Notes: generated by a model from the letters alone, not told the origin. A stretch of 64,000 nt of DNA from Citricoccus alkalitolerans (GCF_039528175.1 NZ_BAAALH010000002.1:1178001-1242000); one strand, 5' to 3'; shown: positions 43,231 through 53,074, counted from the stretch's first letter. Program-made: numbers and translations.

Positions 43231-45237
43231 TCAGCTCGTGGACGTTCCTCGGCCCGGCTGGCGGTCCTGGGCATCAGGGTCCGCGGCCTGATCCTGGCTG
43301 GATGCCTCGTCAACGGAGGCGCCGTCGGTGCTGCTGGCCGTGGCGGCGAAAGGCTCGGTGCCCTCCGGTGTCCAGCCGTCGGCGTAGGTGCCGGTCTCGT
43401 AGTCGTAGTCGACCGGCTGCCCCTCCTCGTCGGTGCGCTGGTACCACTCGGTGACCTGATCCGCGGTGGAGTCGAAATCGGCACCGGCACCGCGTCCCTC
43501 GGGGGCCTCACGCACGGACAGCTCGAAGTCGTCACCGTGCTCCTCGATGCCACGGCGCACGGCGTTGGAGATGGCCGTCTTGGCGTAGTCGCGGCGGATG
43601 GCCTCGGGGTCCGTGGACAGGTCTCGCAGGAAGGCGACCACCATGAGCAGCAGGACGATAGAGAACGGCAGGGCGATGAGGATGGTCAGGTTCTGCAGGC
43701 CCGTCAGGACGGTCTCGCCGCCGACCAGGAGCATCACCACCGCGATGCCCATCATGCACAGCCCCCAGAAGACCACCACGAGCTTGTTCGGCTCCGGATT
43801 GCCGCGCGAGGACATGGTGCTCATCACCACCGAGGCCGAGTCAGCGGAGGTGACGAAGAAGATGGCCAGCACCGCGATCACGATGAACGGGGTGATCTGG
43901 GACAGCGGCAACTGGTCGAACAGGGTGAACAGCAGTGACTCCGCCGTGGCCGAGCCATCGGTGCCCTCCACGCCGTCGCGGTTCATCCAGATGGCGGCAC
44001 CGCCGAAGATGGTGAAGGCGAAGACCAGGATCGAGGTCGGTGCCCCCATGACCACCAGGACGAATTCCCGCAATGTCCGGCCGCGGGAGATGCGGGCGAT
44101 GAAGATGCCGACGAACGGGGTCCAGGCGATCCACCAGGCCCAGTAGAACCCCGTCCAATAGGACTGGAACTCCACCGTGTCCGCCCCCCAGGACAGTGAC
44201 TTGCCCATCATGGAGAACATCTCGTCCGCGTACTCCATGACGCCCGAGGGCAGCAGGTTCAGCAGGAACAGGGTGGGACCGGTGATGAATACGAACAGGA
44301 CCAGGCCCAGCGTCATCAGGATGTTGATGTTGGACAGGTAGCGGATGCCGCGGGCCACTCCGGAGACGGCGCTGATGACGAAAGCGGCGGTGAGCACCGC
44401 CAGGATGATGATGAGTCCGTTGTTCCCCAGAGGCCCGGCTCCGGAGATGATCTCCACGCCCTGGCCGATCTGGATGGCGGCCAGCCCGAGGGTGGCAGCG
44501 GTGCCGAAGAGGGTGGCGATGATCGCGAAGATGTCCACGACCTTGCCCGCCAGCCCGTCGGTCTGCCGGGCCCCGAAGAGGGTGCGGAACACCGAGCTGA
44601 TCAGTGGGACACGGCCACGGCGGTAGGAGGCGTAGGCAATGGCGCCGCCGACCAAGGCGTACATGGCCCAGGCATGCAGGCCCCAGTGGAAGTGGGACTG
44701 GGCCAGGGCCTGGTGCAGGGCGGAGTCCGTGCCGGCGGCCACGGTGTCCGGCGGCGGGGAGAGGTAGTGGGAGAGGGGCTCGGAGGGTCCGAAGAAGAAG
44801 ATCCCGACTCCGATTCCTACACCGAACATCATGGCCACCCACGAGAAGCGCGAGAACTCCGGCTCCTCGTCATCACGGCCCAGGCGGATCTTGCCGAAAC
44901 GGCTGAAGCCGATGAACAGCATGGCCCCGAGGGCCACGATCGCGGTGATGTTCAGCAGCCAGCCGGCGTTGGTCATGGACCAGCCGAAGGCCGAGGCGGA
45001 TACCTCGGATACGGACTCCGGAGCCATGACGCCCCACGCCACGAACGCCACGATCAGGGCACCCGTGACGCCGAAGACGAGCTTGTCCAGGCCGAAGCGG
45101 TTGCGCTGCTCGTCCACACCGATCCCTGGCACCAGGCCAGGGTGGATGTCGTGCGGGTACATCCCGACTGCACCGGAATTCTCCGGGGGGCTCTTCGGCA
45201 GACCGGGTGTGGCAGGAGAGGGCGTGGTGTCGGGCAC
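43231..45237 (-). CDS. BCCT family betaine/choline/carnitine transporter
   Basis: Secondary transporter for quaternary-ammonium osmolytes such as glycine betaine. 668 residues with 12 helices; family motifs HWGLHAWAMYALVGGAIAYA and the Trp-rich YWTGFYWAWWIAWTPFVGIF. Charged tails at both ends: N-terminal about 60 residues, C-terminal about 110 residues rich in Asp/Glu, typical for osmosensing BCCT carriers. GTG at 45237 chosen (GAAGGG just upstream); the frame is open to 46233 but that part is antisense to trmB. Sodium or proton coupling cannot be decided here. Confidence 0.92.
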   Translation of the reverse strand: MPDTTPSPATPGLPKSPPENSGAVGMYPHDIHPGLVPGIGVDEQRNRFGLDKLVFGVTGALIVAFVAWGVMAPESVSEVSASAFGWSMTNAGWLLNITAIVALGAMLFIGFSRFGKIRLGRDDEEPEFSRFSWVAMMFGVGIGVGIFFFGPSEPLSHYLSPPPDTVAAGTDSALHQALAQSHFHWGLHAWAMYALVGGAIAYASYRRGRVPLISSVFRTLFGARQTDGLAGKVVDIFAIIATLFGTAATLGLAAIQIGQGVEIISGAGPLGNNGLIIILAVLTAAFVISAVSGVARGIRYLSNINILMTLGLVLFVFITGPTLFLLNLLPSGVMEYADEMFSMMGKSLSWGADTVEFQSYWTGFYWAWWIAWTPFVGIFIARISRGRTLREFVLVVMGAPTSILVFAFTIFGGAAIWMNRDGVEGTDGSATAESLLFTLFDQLPLSQITPFIVIAVLAIFFVTSADSASVVMSTMSSRGNPEPNKLVVVFWGLCMMGIAVVMLLVGGETVLTGLQNLTILIALPFSIVLLLMVVAFLRDLSTDPEAIRRDYAKTAISNAVRRGIEEHGDDFELSVREAPEGRGAGADFDSTADQVTEWYQRTDEEGQPVDYDYETGTYADGWTPEGTEPFAATASSTDGASVDEASSQDQAADPDAQDRQPGRGTSTS

Positions 45238-45437
45238 CGGGGTCCCTTCGGTTGTGACCCGCCCAGGGTAACGCGCAGACCGGACCTGCCGGGCGCTTCG
45301 ATGGCGCCCTGGGGGAGGCCGGTGGACGATTCGGCCTCCCAGTATCCCTGTCCGATGGCGTTGGCGCAAAGACGGGGGCACCGGAGCGGTGCCTTGGAGC
45401 GACCTGCCAGGGGCCCTACTCCAGTGCGGGCAGGCGG

Positions 45438-46367
45438 CTAGAGCCGGACGTACGTGAGATCGAACACGAGCCGCCCCGCGCGCAGTGCCTTGTTCTCGAA
45501 ACTGGTCAGCGGGCGGCCCTCGAACCGAGGCGCCCAGCCACCCTCGTGGTCCACGGGGTCCTCCAGGCCGGCACCGGAACTCGCCTCGCTGACCCCGGCA
45601 CGAGCCGAGCCGGTGCGGGGTGCGATCGGCTGTGCTCCGACCTCCAGTTCCCTGCCCTCCAGCCGGACCCGGGTCAGCGGAGAGTCCTCTCCGGTGGCGC
45701 GGCCCGGATGGGCGTTGGCCAGCTGAGGATGGGCTTCCATGGCCGAGCGCATGTGCACGGCGTAGCTGGACCAGTCCGTGGCCAGCCGCAGCACGCCACC
45801 CGGGGCCAGGGCCCGGGCCACGCGGTCGGCGAAGGCCGGACTGACGAGGCGGCGCTTGTGGTGGCGGGTCTTGTGCCACGGATCCGGGAAGAACACCCAG
45901 ATCTCCTGCACCCCACCGGCGGGGAGCAGGCGGTCCAGGACCTCGGGGGCGTTGGCCTGGACGCCGCGGACGTTCTCCAGTCCCTCGTCCTCGACCCGCA
46001 CGAGTAGGGCGGCGAGGCCGGGGGTGTAGACCTCCACGGAGATGAAGTCCCACTCCGGGTGGTCGATCGCCCCTTGGGCCGTGGATTCCCCGAGGCCGGA
46101 GCCGATGTCCACGACGAGCGGGGCCGTTCGGCCGAAGACCTGGCCCCAGTCGATGTCCGTACCCTCGGCCACGGACGTGGTGGCGCGGTCTCGGGGCACG
46201 TCCACGATGTACTTGCCGTGGGAACGATCCCACGTCTTCTGGCGGCGGGGGTTCAACCGCTCGCCGCGGCGTACGAAGGACACCGGCTCGGTGCGGTAGA
46301 GCTCCGGGTCAGGGCGGTTGTTGTGCCCGTGGGCGTGCTGCGCGGGGGCGGGATGTTCGCTGGACAT
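45438..46367 (-). CDS. trmB: tRNA (guanine-N7-)-methyltransferase TrmB
   Basis: SAM-dependent enzyme that methylates G46 of tRNA. 309 residues. SAM motif VVDIGSGLGESTAQGAI, then ISVEVYTPGLAALL, NAPEVL and the family signature VFFPDPWHKTRHHKRRLV. The C-terminal part is longer than usual, with an Ala/Gly-rich insert (about 225-280) before the conserved FENKALRAGRLVFDL end. Stands 200 bases upstream of the BCCT gene on the same strand. Confidence 0.93.
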   Translation of the reverse strand: MSSEHPAPAQHAHGHNNRPDPELYRTEPVSFVRRGERLNPRRQKTWDRSHGKYIVDVPRDRATTSVAEGTDIDWGQVFGRTAPLVVDIGSGLGESTAQGAIDHPEWDFISVEVYTPGLAALLVRVEDEGLENVRGVQANAPEVLDRLLPAGGVQEIWVFFPDPWHKTRHHKRRLVSPAFADRVARALAPGGVLRLATDWSSYAVHMRSAMEAHPQLANAHPGRATGEDSPLTRVRLEGRELEVGAQPIAPRTGSARAGVSEASSGAGLEDPVDHEGGWAPRFEGRPLTSFENKALRAGRLVFDLTYVRL

Positions 46368-46404
46368 GAGGACTTCTAGGATACGGGAGATCAGTTGGGG
46401 GGGA

Positions 46405-48612
46405 TCACCCCTCCGAGGGGATGATCTCCTCCACGGCGGTCAAGAAGTCCCGCACCACCGGCCCGTTGTCATGGCCGCCGCCGAGACCCTCGTTGAAGAA
46501 CAGGGCCACCGCCAGGTCACCGTGGACCGCCACCAGCCAGGTGTGCGCCAGGTCATCGCCATCGGCGACGAACTGCGCCGTGCCGGTCTTGGCCAGCACG
46601 GGGGCACCGGGGACCTCCTGCAGCATCTCGGCGGTGCCCGTCTCGACCACCCCGGCCATCAGCGCCTGCAGCAGCTCGGCCTCCTCGCCCGTGATCCCGG
46701 ATTCCGGCGCGGCGGGGGCCTCCACGGCCGGATCGGTCACGAAGAGGGGTCGGACCGTCTGCCCGGCGGCCACCGAGGCGGCCACAGTGGCCATGCCCAG
46801 CGGGGACGCCTCCACGACGCCCTGGCCGAAGAGGTTGGCGGCGTGCTCGGTTCCGGTGGAGTCGTCCGGGACGGAGCCGAGGAAGGCGGAATCGAGACCG
46901 GTCACCGGCTCGGCGGCCAGCCCCAATGCCTCGGCGGCCTCAGCCTCGTCAGCGGCGCTGATGTCCTCGTGGGCGCCCACGAAGACGGTGTTGCAGGACT
47001 CGGCGAAGGCCTCGGAGAACGGGATCTCGCCCACGGACTCATCCGGGTAGCCGTCATAGTTGCCCACCACCATGCCGCCCACGTTGAGGGTCTCCGGGCA
47101 CTGCACCGTGTCCCCGGGGGCGATCCCGGATCGCAGCATGGCCAGGGCGGTGACGACCTTGAACGTGGAGCCCGGTGCGTAGGACCCGGACGCGGCCACG
47201 GGCCACCCCTCAGGACTGGAGGCCGCGGCGAGCACCTGCCCGTCCGAAGGCCGCAGGGCCACCAGGCCGGACGGCACGTCCGAGGCGGCGACGACGGCCT
47301 CGGCCTCCTCCTGCACGCGCCGGTTCAGCGTGGACGCCAGGTCTTGGCCGGGGACCGGGTCGGTGCTGAAGACCGGCCCGTCCGGCGACGTGGGCGTGGC
47401 ATCTGTGCTGGAACTGGTGGCACTGGGGGAGCCGGAGGCGTTCGTCTCGGCCTCACCGGTGTCCGGCTGGTCCGGGTTGTCGATGGTGATCTGCACCCCG
47501 GGGGTGCCGGCCAAGTGGTCCTCCCACGTGGCCTGCAGGCCGGACAGGCCGACCTCGACCCCGGCCTCCAGCTCGCCCTCGGAGGCCTCGATCTGCTCGG
47601 TGTTGGGTTCGCCGTAGGTGCCCAGCACGTCCCGCGCGAAGGCGCGGGTGGGAGCCAGGACGGCGGTGTCCTCGAGGACCCGCCCGCCCGGGATGGCCAG
47701 CAACTGGTCCGTCGGGATCTCGGTGTCCCCGTTGTTGCGCACGGTGATGGCCTGCACGAAGGCCCTCTCTCCGGCGGCCTCGGCCTGGGCCACGAAGGCG
47801 TCCTCGTCCACCCCGGCGACCTCGGCGACCTGACGGGCGGCAGCGGTCAGGACCTCGGGATCATCCGCCTCGAGTTGAGACTTGTCCAGCCCGAGGATGG
47901 CCACATCCCGTTCCATCATCAGTTCCTCGCCCGCGCCGTCGAGGATGCTGCCACGCTCGGCGGGGACAGTGGTGAGGTTGACGGTGCCGCCCGCGGCCAA
48001 TTGCGGCACGACCGTCTCCGGGGCCAACTCCACGAGCCATTCCTGGGCTTCCTCGTCCCACTGCATCTCGGCGGTGGTCTCATAGGACCAGGTCCGTTCG
48101 GAGCCGGCGTCAGCACCGGACTCGGTTTCTCCGCTGGCCTGGTCGCTGGCGCTGGCCTGATCGCTTGCGCCGGCCACGTCACCGGCGGCGGGGCTCTCGC
48201 CTGCGCTGGCCTCGGCGTTCGCATCAGCTGCCGCAGCTTCATTGCCCGCGAGCTGCCAGTCGACGGTCAGGGTAGCGGTGGCACGGTCGTTGTCCTCGCC
48301 GTCCACCTCAGCCGAGGCCACGGAGACCGTGCGGTCCAGGTCCTCCAGGTCCGCAAGGGCCTCAGTGAGCTGCTCGGGGACGCCCTGGGACTCCGGTGTC
48401 AGGGACACGGTGGAGTAGTCGCCCGAGGAGATCGCACCGGCCAAGGCCGTGGCGGTCTCCTGCGGTGCGGGTCGGGAGTCGCCGAAACAGCCGGTGGCGG
48501 TCAGCACCAGGGCGGCCGAGAGGCCGAGCACTGCTGCCGGACGGCCCAAGCGGGCGGACTGGCTGGACGGCTGGAGAGGACGGGAGCGGCCCGCTGACTG
48601 GTGGTTCTGCAT
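46405..48612 (-). CDS. Penicillin-binding protein, lipoprotein-type with NTF2-like N-terminal domain
   Basis: Peptidoglycan transpeptidase, 735 residues. Lipobox ALVLTATGC at about residue 43 suggests lipid anchoring. NTF2-like N-terminal domain (about 55-215, with an Ala/Ser-rich insert), dimerisation domain, then the transpeptidase: catalytic GSTFKVV (STFK), AESCNTVF (SxN) and KTGTAQF (KTG). This MecA-like class is widespread in actinobacteria and often less sensitive to beta-lactams; resistance is not shown here. CAGGAG precedes the ATG 48612. Confidence 0.9.
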   Translation of the reverse strand: MQNHQSAGRSRPLQPSSQSARLGRPAAVLGLSAALVLTATGCFGDSRPAPQETATALAGAISSGDYSTVSLTPESQGVPEQLTEALADLEDLDRTVSVASAEVDGEDNDRATATLTVDWQLAGNEAAAADANAEASAGESPAAGDVAGASDQASASDQASGETESGADAGSERTWSYETTAEMQWDEEAQEWLVELAPETVVPQLAAGGTVNLTTVPAERGSILDGAGEELMMERDVAILGLDKSQLEADDPEVLTAAARQVAEVAGVDEDAFVAQAEAAGERAFVQAITVRNNGDTEIPTDQLLAIPGGRVLEDTAVLAPTRAFARDVLGTYGEPNTEQIEASEGELEAGVEVGLSGLQATWEDHLAGTPGVQITIDNPDQPDTGEAETNASGSPSATSSSTDATPTSPDGPVFSTDPVPGQDLASTLNRRVQEEAEAVVAASDVPSGLVALRPSDGQVLAAASSPEGWPVAASGSYAPGSTFKVVTALAMLRSGIAPGDTVQCPETLNVGGMVVGNYDGYPDESVGEIPFSEAFAESCNTVFVGAHEDISAADEAEAAEALGLAAEPVTGLDSAFLGSVPDDSTGTEHAANLFGQGVVEASPLGMATVAASVAAGQTVRPLFVTDPAVEAPAAPESGITGEEAELLQALMAGVVETGTAEMLQEVPGAPVLAKTGTAQFVADGDDLAHTWLVAVHGDLAVALFFNEGLGGGHDNGPVVRDFLTAVEEIIPSEG

Positions 48613-48677
48613 GAAATCTCCTGACAAGGCTCCCGCCAGAGTAGCCGCTGACCCGGGCCTGCTGGGAGCATGGTCCC

Positions 48678-49118
48678 ATGAACCGCCCCCTGAACCTCAT
48701 CCTCAACATCATCTGGCTGGTCTTCGGCGGCCTGTGGCTGGCCGTGGGCTACTTCCTGGCCGGACTCATCTGCTGTCTCCTCATCGTCACCATCCCTTTC
48801 GGCATCGCCTCGTTCCGGATCGCGGGGTACGCCCTGTGGCCCTTCGGCCGCGTGGTGGTGGACACCCAGCCGGGCATGGGCGTCTTCACCGGACTGGGAA
48901 ACATCATCTGGTTCATCGTGGCCGGCGTCTGGATCGCCATCGGCCACGTGCTGACCGCCATCCCCATGTTCATCTCGATCATCGGCATTCCGTTGGGCAT
49001 CGCCAACCTGCGCATGATCCCGGTCTCACTCCTGCCCCTGGGCAAGAAGATCATGGACTCCGGTGAGGCGCGCTCGCTGCCGCAGTACCTTCCGGCCGCC
49101 CAGGCCGGCTACCGGTAA
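48678..49118 (+). CDS. YccF domain membrane protein
   Basis: 146 residues with duplicated YccF units: NLILNIIWLVFGGLWLAVGY ... PFGIASFRIAGYALWPFGR and NIIWFIVAGVWIAIGHVLTA ... GIPLGIANLRMIPVSLLPLG. About four membrane helices. Function unknown; a small inner-membrane protein. Divergent from the PBP gene by 65 bases. Confidence 0.9.
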   Translation: MNRPLNLILNIIWLVFGGLWLAVGYFLAGLICCLLIVTIPFGIASFRIAGYALWPFGRVVVDTQPGMGVFTGLGNIIWFIVAGVWIAIGHVLTAIPMFISIIGIPLGIANLRMIPVSLLPLGKKIMDSGEARSLPQYLPAAQAGYR

Positions 49119-49172
49119 TCCGCCGGACCATCCCGGGACACGACGCCGGCCCGTCCCCTTCCCCGGAAGGGG

Positions 49173-49190
49173 NNNNNNNNNNNNNNNNNN
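49173..49190. other. Assembly gap (18 N)
   Basis: Run of unresolved bases directly left of palindrome family 1 copy 2. By comparison with copy 1 the missing sequence probably includes the left end of the same palindrome. Confidence 0.95.
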
Positions 49191-49226
49191 GGCAGATATC
49201 AGTACTGATTTCTGCCCGCAAAGTGG
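49191..49226. repeat. Palindromic repeat family 1, copy 2 (left end lost in the gap)
   Basis: GGCAGATATCAGT / ACTGATTTCTGCC (one mismatch) centred on AGTACT and followed by CGCAAAGTGG, the same core and right flank as 30899-30944. Lies between the converging YccF and DedA genes. Confidence 0.7.
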
Positions 49227-49260
49227 TCCCGCAGCGTGGTCGGGGAGTGGGCGCGGTTGG

Positions 49261-50025
49261 TTACCTGCGGCCGCGCTCGGAGTCGGTGAGGAGGGCCTCC
49301 ATGCGAGCCGCCGCCTCGTCTGCCGAGGGCGGCACGTAGTTCGGGTCCTGGGCGCGCCGGCGGTTGCGCAGGATGCGGGCGGTCACCCACCAGGCGATGA
49401 ACACGAGCACGGCGATCAGCACGAGGTTGGAGAAGACGTCCGCGTAGTCGGACACCAGATGCCAGTTGTCCCCGAGCTGGAAGCCCGCCCAGACGAAGAT
49501 GGTGTTCCAGATGCCGGAGCCGATCAGCGTGAAGAGGGTGAACAGCCACAGATTCATGCGCTCGATGCCGGCGGGGATGGAGATCAGCGAACGGAAGATC
49601 GGAACCATGCGGCCCAGCAGCACGGTCCAGTAACCGTAACGATTGAACCAGCGCTCGGTCTTCTCGACGTCCTCGATGTCCACGAGCGGCAGCCAGTCGG
49701 CGATCCTGTACAACCGCCGGCGCCCCAGCCAGGCGCCGAGCCCGTAGAGCATCAGGGCACCCAGCACAGAACCCGCGGTGGCCCAGATCAGGGCCTCCCA
49801 CGGACTGAAGGAACCGCCTGCCGCTGTGAAGCCGGCGAGCGGCAGGATCAGTTCGGAGGGGATCGGCGGGAAGAGGTTCTCGGCGAAGACGGCCAGTGCC
49901 ACACCGATCGGTCCGATGGCCTCCATGATCGAGACGACGATGTCACCGAGCCAGCCATAGGAGGCTTCGCCCGTGGACCCGGTTGCGGGCCCCGTGGCTG
50001 ATGCGGTGGCGATCGAAAGCGTCAT
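49261..50025 (-). CDS. DedA/SNARE-associated (VTT) family membrane protein
   Basis: 254 residues, about five helices. Family motifs: AENLFPPIPSELILPLAGF near residue 48, then WATAGSVLGALMLYGLGAWL GRR, and the re-entrant-like GRMVPIFRSLISIPAGIERM. DedA proteins act as undecaprenyl-phosphate or phospholipid flippases in known cases. ATG 50025 is favoured; the upstream open frame has no family sequence. Confidence 0.92.
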   Translation of the reverse strand: MTLSIATASATGPATGSTGEASYGWLGDIVVSIMEAIGPIGVALAVFAENLFPPIPSELILPLAGFTAAGGSFSPWEALIWATAGSVLGALMLYGLGAWLGRRRLYRIADWLPLVDIEDVEKTERWFNRYGYWTVLLGRMVPIFRSLISIPAGIERMNLWLFTLFTLIGSGIWNTIFVWAGFQLGDNWHLVSDYADVFSNLVLIAVLVFIAWWVTARILRNRRRAQDPNYVPPSADEAAARMEALLTDSERGRR

Positions 50026-50088
50026 GCGCGTTATTCTCCCGGACCACAGGGCCGAACACCGAACCGACGGACCGGGAGGGCAGGCATA

Positions 50089-51759
50089 ATGGGAGGCATG
50101 CGGTTTAAACCCGACGCGGCCGGGCTGGTCGGAGCCCACGTCATGGGTTGGGTGTCACTGTCCCCCAGCTTCATTCCGCGCACATGGTGGATGACCGCCC
50201 TGAACACCGGAATATCCCAGACCTTCGGCTATGTGGTCGGCGCCGCCGGGACGGCAGCGGCCCGGGCCGTCGGCCGGCAGCTCGGGATCGAGATCAGGAT
50301 CGACGAGGAGAGGGCCCGGCCCGCCATCGAGGCCCTGCCGTGGCTCATGTTCGGCATCAGCGGGCTGTCCTGGCTGCGCAACCTCCGGGCGCAGACGGAG
50401 ATCGCCGGGCTGATGGAGACCCGCCCCACCCGCAGCCGGGAACACATGGTCGGCGTGATCGGCGGCCTGGCCCTGACCGCCGGGCTCGTCTCGGCCGGTC
50501 GGGGCATCAACGCGATCGCCACCCACCTCTCCTCGGCGCTCAAGCCCGTGATGCCCGCCCCGGTTGCCGCCGCCGTCGGTGCGGGGGCCACCGCCACGGG
50601 GACGGCCTTCGTGCTGGACAAGGTGGTCTACCGCCGGCTCTTGGAATGGCTGTCCAAGACCGCCCAGGAGACCAACGCCAAACTGCTGCCGGGACGCGTC
50701 CCCCCGGTGGAGCCCGAACGCTCCGGCTCCGCCGCGTCTTTCGAGGCCTGGAGCACTCTGGGTGCCAAGGGGCAGGCAGTGGTCTCGGACGGACCCCGTG
50801 CCGTGGACATCGAGGAGGCCACCGGCAGGCCGGCCCTGACACCCATCCGCGCGTATGCCGGGTGGCGCGAGGGGCGGGACCTGGAGGAGACCGCGGCCGC
50901 CGTCGTCGCCGAACTGCACCGCACCGGGGGTTTCGATCGCGAGGTTCTCCTGGTGCTGACCACCACGGGGACCGGCTGGCTGCAGGAATGGTCCGCCTCC
51001 TCTGTGGAGTTCCTCACCGGTGGCAACTGCGCGCTGGCCTCCATGCAGTACACCTACCTGCCCTCCGGCGTGGCCTTCATCGCCGACCGGATCTCACCCG
51101 TGCTGGCCGCCAGTACCCTGCTCGCCGCGATCGAGGAGGAGTTGGCGAAGCGCCCCCCGGAGCGGCGGCCGAAGCTGCTGGTCGGCGGAGAGTCGCTGGG
51201 CGCCTTGGGCGGTACGAAGGCGTTCGAGGGCCTCGAGGACATGATTGGCCGCGTGGACGGTGCCGTCTGGTCTGGCATGCCGCGGTTCGCCGAGTTCTGG
51301 GAGTCCCTCGTGCCGTTCCGCCGGCGGGGCACCCCGGAGATCGCACCCGTGATCGACGACGGCCGGCACGTCCGTTTCGCCACCAGACCCGAGGACCTGG
51401 TCACCGACTTCACCGGCGTCCCCTTCGGTGCGTGGGACAGCCCCCGGATCGTGGTGGCCCAGCACGCCTCCGACCCTGTGGTGTGGTGGAGCCCGGACCT
51501 GATGTGGCGCAAGCCCGACTGGGCCAAGGAGAAGGCCGGCTCGGACATCTCCCGCAGCCTGCAGTGGCAGCCCTGGGTGACGTTCTGGCAGGTGGCCTCG
51601 GACATGCCGCAGTCCGTCTCCGTGCCAGGCGGCCACGGTCACCGCTATGTCGAGGACATGCTGCAGTACTGGGCCGCCGTCCTGGGTCAGGATCCGTTGA
51701 CGGACTACTCGACCATCGCCCAGGCGATCCGCCGGACGATCGTCCCGAACTTCGCCTGA
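50089..51759 (+). CDS. Alpha/beta-hydrolase, Abhydrolase_9 family, membrane-anchored
   Basis: 556 residues. N-terminal third has hydrophobic segments and LSPSFIPRTWWMTALNTGIS, the start of the Abhydrolase_9 N-domain. The C-terminal domain has VLTTTGTGWLQEWSASSVEF, GGNCALASMQYTYLPSG and the nucleophile elbow LLVGGESLGALGGTKAF; PGGHGHRYVEDML near the end likely supplies the histidine. Substrate unknown. Divergent from dedA by 63 bases. ATG 50098 is an alternative start. Confidence 0.88.
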   Translation: MGGMRFKPDAAGLVGAHVMGWVSLSPSFIPRTWWMTALNTGISQTFGYVVGAAGTAAARAVGRQLGIEIRIDEERARPAIEALPWLMFGISGLSWLRNLRAQTEIAGLMETRPTRSREHMVGVIGGLALTAGLVSAGRGINAIATHLSSALKPVMPAPVAAAVGAGATATGTAFVLDKVVYRRLLEWLSKTAQETNAKLLPGRVPPVEPERSGSAASFEAWSTLGAKGQAVVSDGPRAVDIEEATGRPALTPIRAYAGWREGRDLEETAAAVVAELHRTGGFDREVLLVLTTTGTGWLQEWSASSVEFLTGGNCALASMQYTYLPSGVAFIADRISPVLAASTLLAAIEEELAKRPPERRPKLLVGGESLGALGGTKAFEGLEDMIGRVDGAVWSGMPRFAEFWESLVPFRRRGTPEIAPVIDDGRHVRFATRPEDLVTDFTGVPFGAWDSPRIVVAQHASDPVVWWSPDLMWRKPDWAKEKAGSDISRSLQWQPWVTFWQVASDMPQSVSVPGGHGHRYVEDMLQYWAAVLGQDPLTDYSTIAQAIRRTIVPNFA

Positions 51760-51875
51760 GCACGGCTGAATCTGCCTGAATCTGCCTGCCTCCGGTTGCA
51801 TCCGCTGGAGCCAGCCAGGCCCTGGCTGTCAGCGAATGGTGGACCCACCCCGGCTGCCAGGCGGACACTGGACGC

Positions 51876-52430
51876 ATGAGCGCGCAACGGCCCACCGCCT
51901 CCGCCCACCAGCTCGTCACCTGCCTGTGGTTCACCGGGCAGGCGGAGGAGGCCGCCCGGTTCTACGTGGAGGCCTTCTCCGGCTACCGCCCGGACACCCA
52001 GGTGGGCGCCGTCCACCGCAGCAGCATCGATGTGGCACCGCAGGGAGAGGTCGTGCTGGAGCGCGGCGAGGTGCTGACTGTCGACTTCACGTTGGACGGC
52101 CAGCCTTTCGTGGCGCTCAACGGCTCGACCGAACCGGTGCCCTACACGGATGCCGTCTCCTTCCAGGTCCTGTGTGCGAACCAGCAGGAGATCGACCACT
52201 TCTGGACCGCCCTCACGGCAGGGGGCGGGCAGGAGGTCGCGTGCGGGTGGGTCACGGACCGCTACGGGGTGCGGTGGCAGGTGGTCCCGCAGGTCCTGTT
52301 CGAGTTGCTGGCCGGCGAGGACCAGGATGCGGCGGCCCGGGTGCAGAGCGCCATGATGCGCATGGGGAAGTTCAGCATCGAGGGCCTGATGGACGCGGCG
52401 AAGGACGCCTACGGGGCCGAGGAGGAGTAG
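51876..52430 (+). CDS. VOC family (PhnB-like/3-demethylubiquinone methyltransferase-like) protein
   Basis: 184 residues of the glyoxalase/VOC fold: LVTCLWFTGQAEEAARFYVE, FTLDGQPFVALNGSTE, VSFQVLCANQQEIDHFWTAL and GWVTDRYGVRWQVVPQ. PhnB-like proteins of this type have no settled function; some are metal-dependent enzymes or resistance proteins. Converges with a methyltransferase gene 23 bases away. Confidence 0.85.
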   Translation: MSAQRPTASAHQLVTCLWFTGQAEEAARFYVEAFSGYRPDTQVGAVHRSSIDVAPQGEVVLERGEVLTVDFTLDGQPFVALNGSTEPVPYTDAVSFQVLCANQQEIDHFWTALTAGGGQEVACGWVTDRYGVRWQVVPQVLFELLAGEDQDAAARVQSAMMRMGKFSIEGLMDAAKDAYGAEEE

Positions 52431-52453
52431 CAGGCGCCGAGGCGCCGTGAGGA

Positions 52454-53074
52454 TCAGCGGGAGAGGACCGCGACCAAGAAGTCGGCGTCGTCGGTGAAGG
52501 GGTCGAGCTGCCACGAGGAGTACTGGCCTTGGCAGCGGAATCCAGCCTGGCCGGCGTCGTCCATGAAATCGGCGAAGTCATAGCCGCGCCCGGCCCCGAA
52601 ACCGATCACCGCACGGCCGCCGTCCCGCAGCAGGCCGCGCAGATGGCGCAGCACGTCCCCGCGGGAAGCCGGGGAGAGGAAGCCGAAGACGTTGCCGGCG
52701 GAGAAGACGAGGTCGAACGGCTCGGCCTCACCCAGGGTGGCCAGGGTCTCAGCGTCCAGTGACTCGAGATCCGCCACGTACCAGTCGGCCTCGGGATGGT
52801 CCTCGTTCGCGACCTCGATGAGGTGCTCGTCCAGGTCCACGCCCGTCACCTGGTGGCCGCACCGCGCCAGGTAGCCGCCCACGCGGCCGGTGCCGCAGCC
52901 GGCGTCGAGGATCCGGGACCCGCGGGAGGCCATCGCGTCGATCAGCCGGGCCTCCCCGTCCAGGTCCATGCCCTCGGAGGCGAGGCGGCGCCAGCGCTCG
53001 GCATAGCGGCGGGAGTGCTCGGGATCGTTGGCCACCATGGTGGCCCAGAGGTTCTGGTTCGCGTTCTCTTCCAT
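52454..53074 (-). CDS. Class I SAM-dependent methyltransferase
   Basis: 206 residues. SAM-binding motif I ILDAGCGTGRVGGYLA at about 60-75, acidic motif II VTGVDLDEHLIEVA, then DLVFSAGNVFGFLSP and LRGLLRDGGRAVIGFGAGRG. A small-molecule methyltransferase fold; substrate unknown. ATG 53074 has GGGGTGATGG context. Confidence 0.85.
   Translation of the reverse strand: MEENANQNLWATMVANDPEHSRRYAERWRRLASEGMDLDGEARLIDAMASRGSRILDAGCGTGRVGGYLARCGHQVTGVDLDEHLIEVANEDHPEADWYVADLESLDAETLATLGEAEPFDLVFSAGNVFGFLSPASRGDVLRHLRGLLRDGGRAVIGFGAGRGYDFADFMDDAGQAGFRCQGQYSSWQLDPFTDDADFLVAVLSR

Noticed and set aside
43231..43938. Plus-strand frame (from 42949) crossing the converging-gene terminator
   Set aside because: Runs through the terminator stem and is antisense to the BCCT C-terminus; no coding signal.
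45238..46233. N-terminal extension of the BCCT transporter to 1000 residues
   Set aside because: The extra 332 codons lie within trmB and the upstream gap in another frame, with no transporter sequence; the GTG at 45237 fits family length.
46318..48597. 759-residue open frame on the plus strand
   Set aside because: Antisense to the penicillin-binding protein, which has all three catalytic motifs; the antisense product is low-complexity.
50148..51779. 543-residue open frame in another plus-strand frame
   Set aside because: Shadow of the Abhydrolase_9 gene; Arg/Gly/His-rich with no recognisable family.
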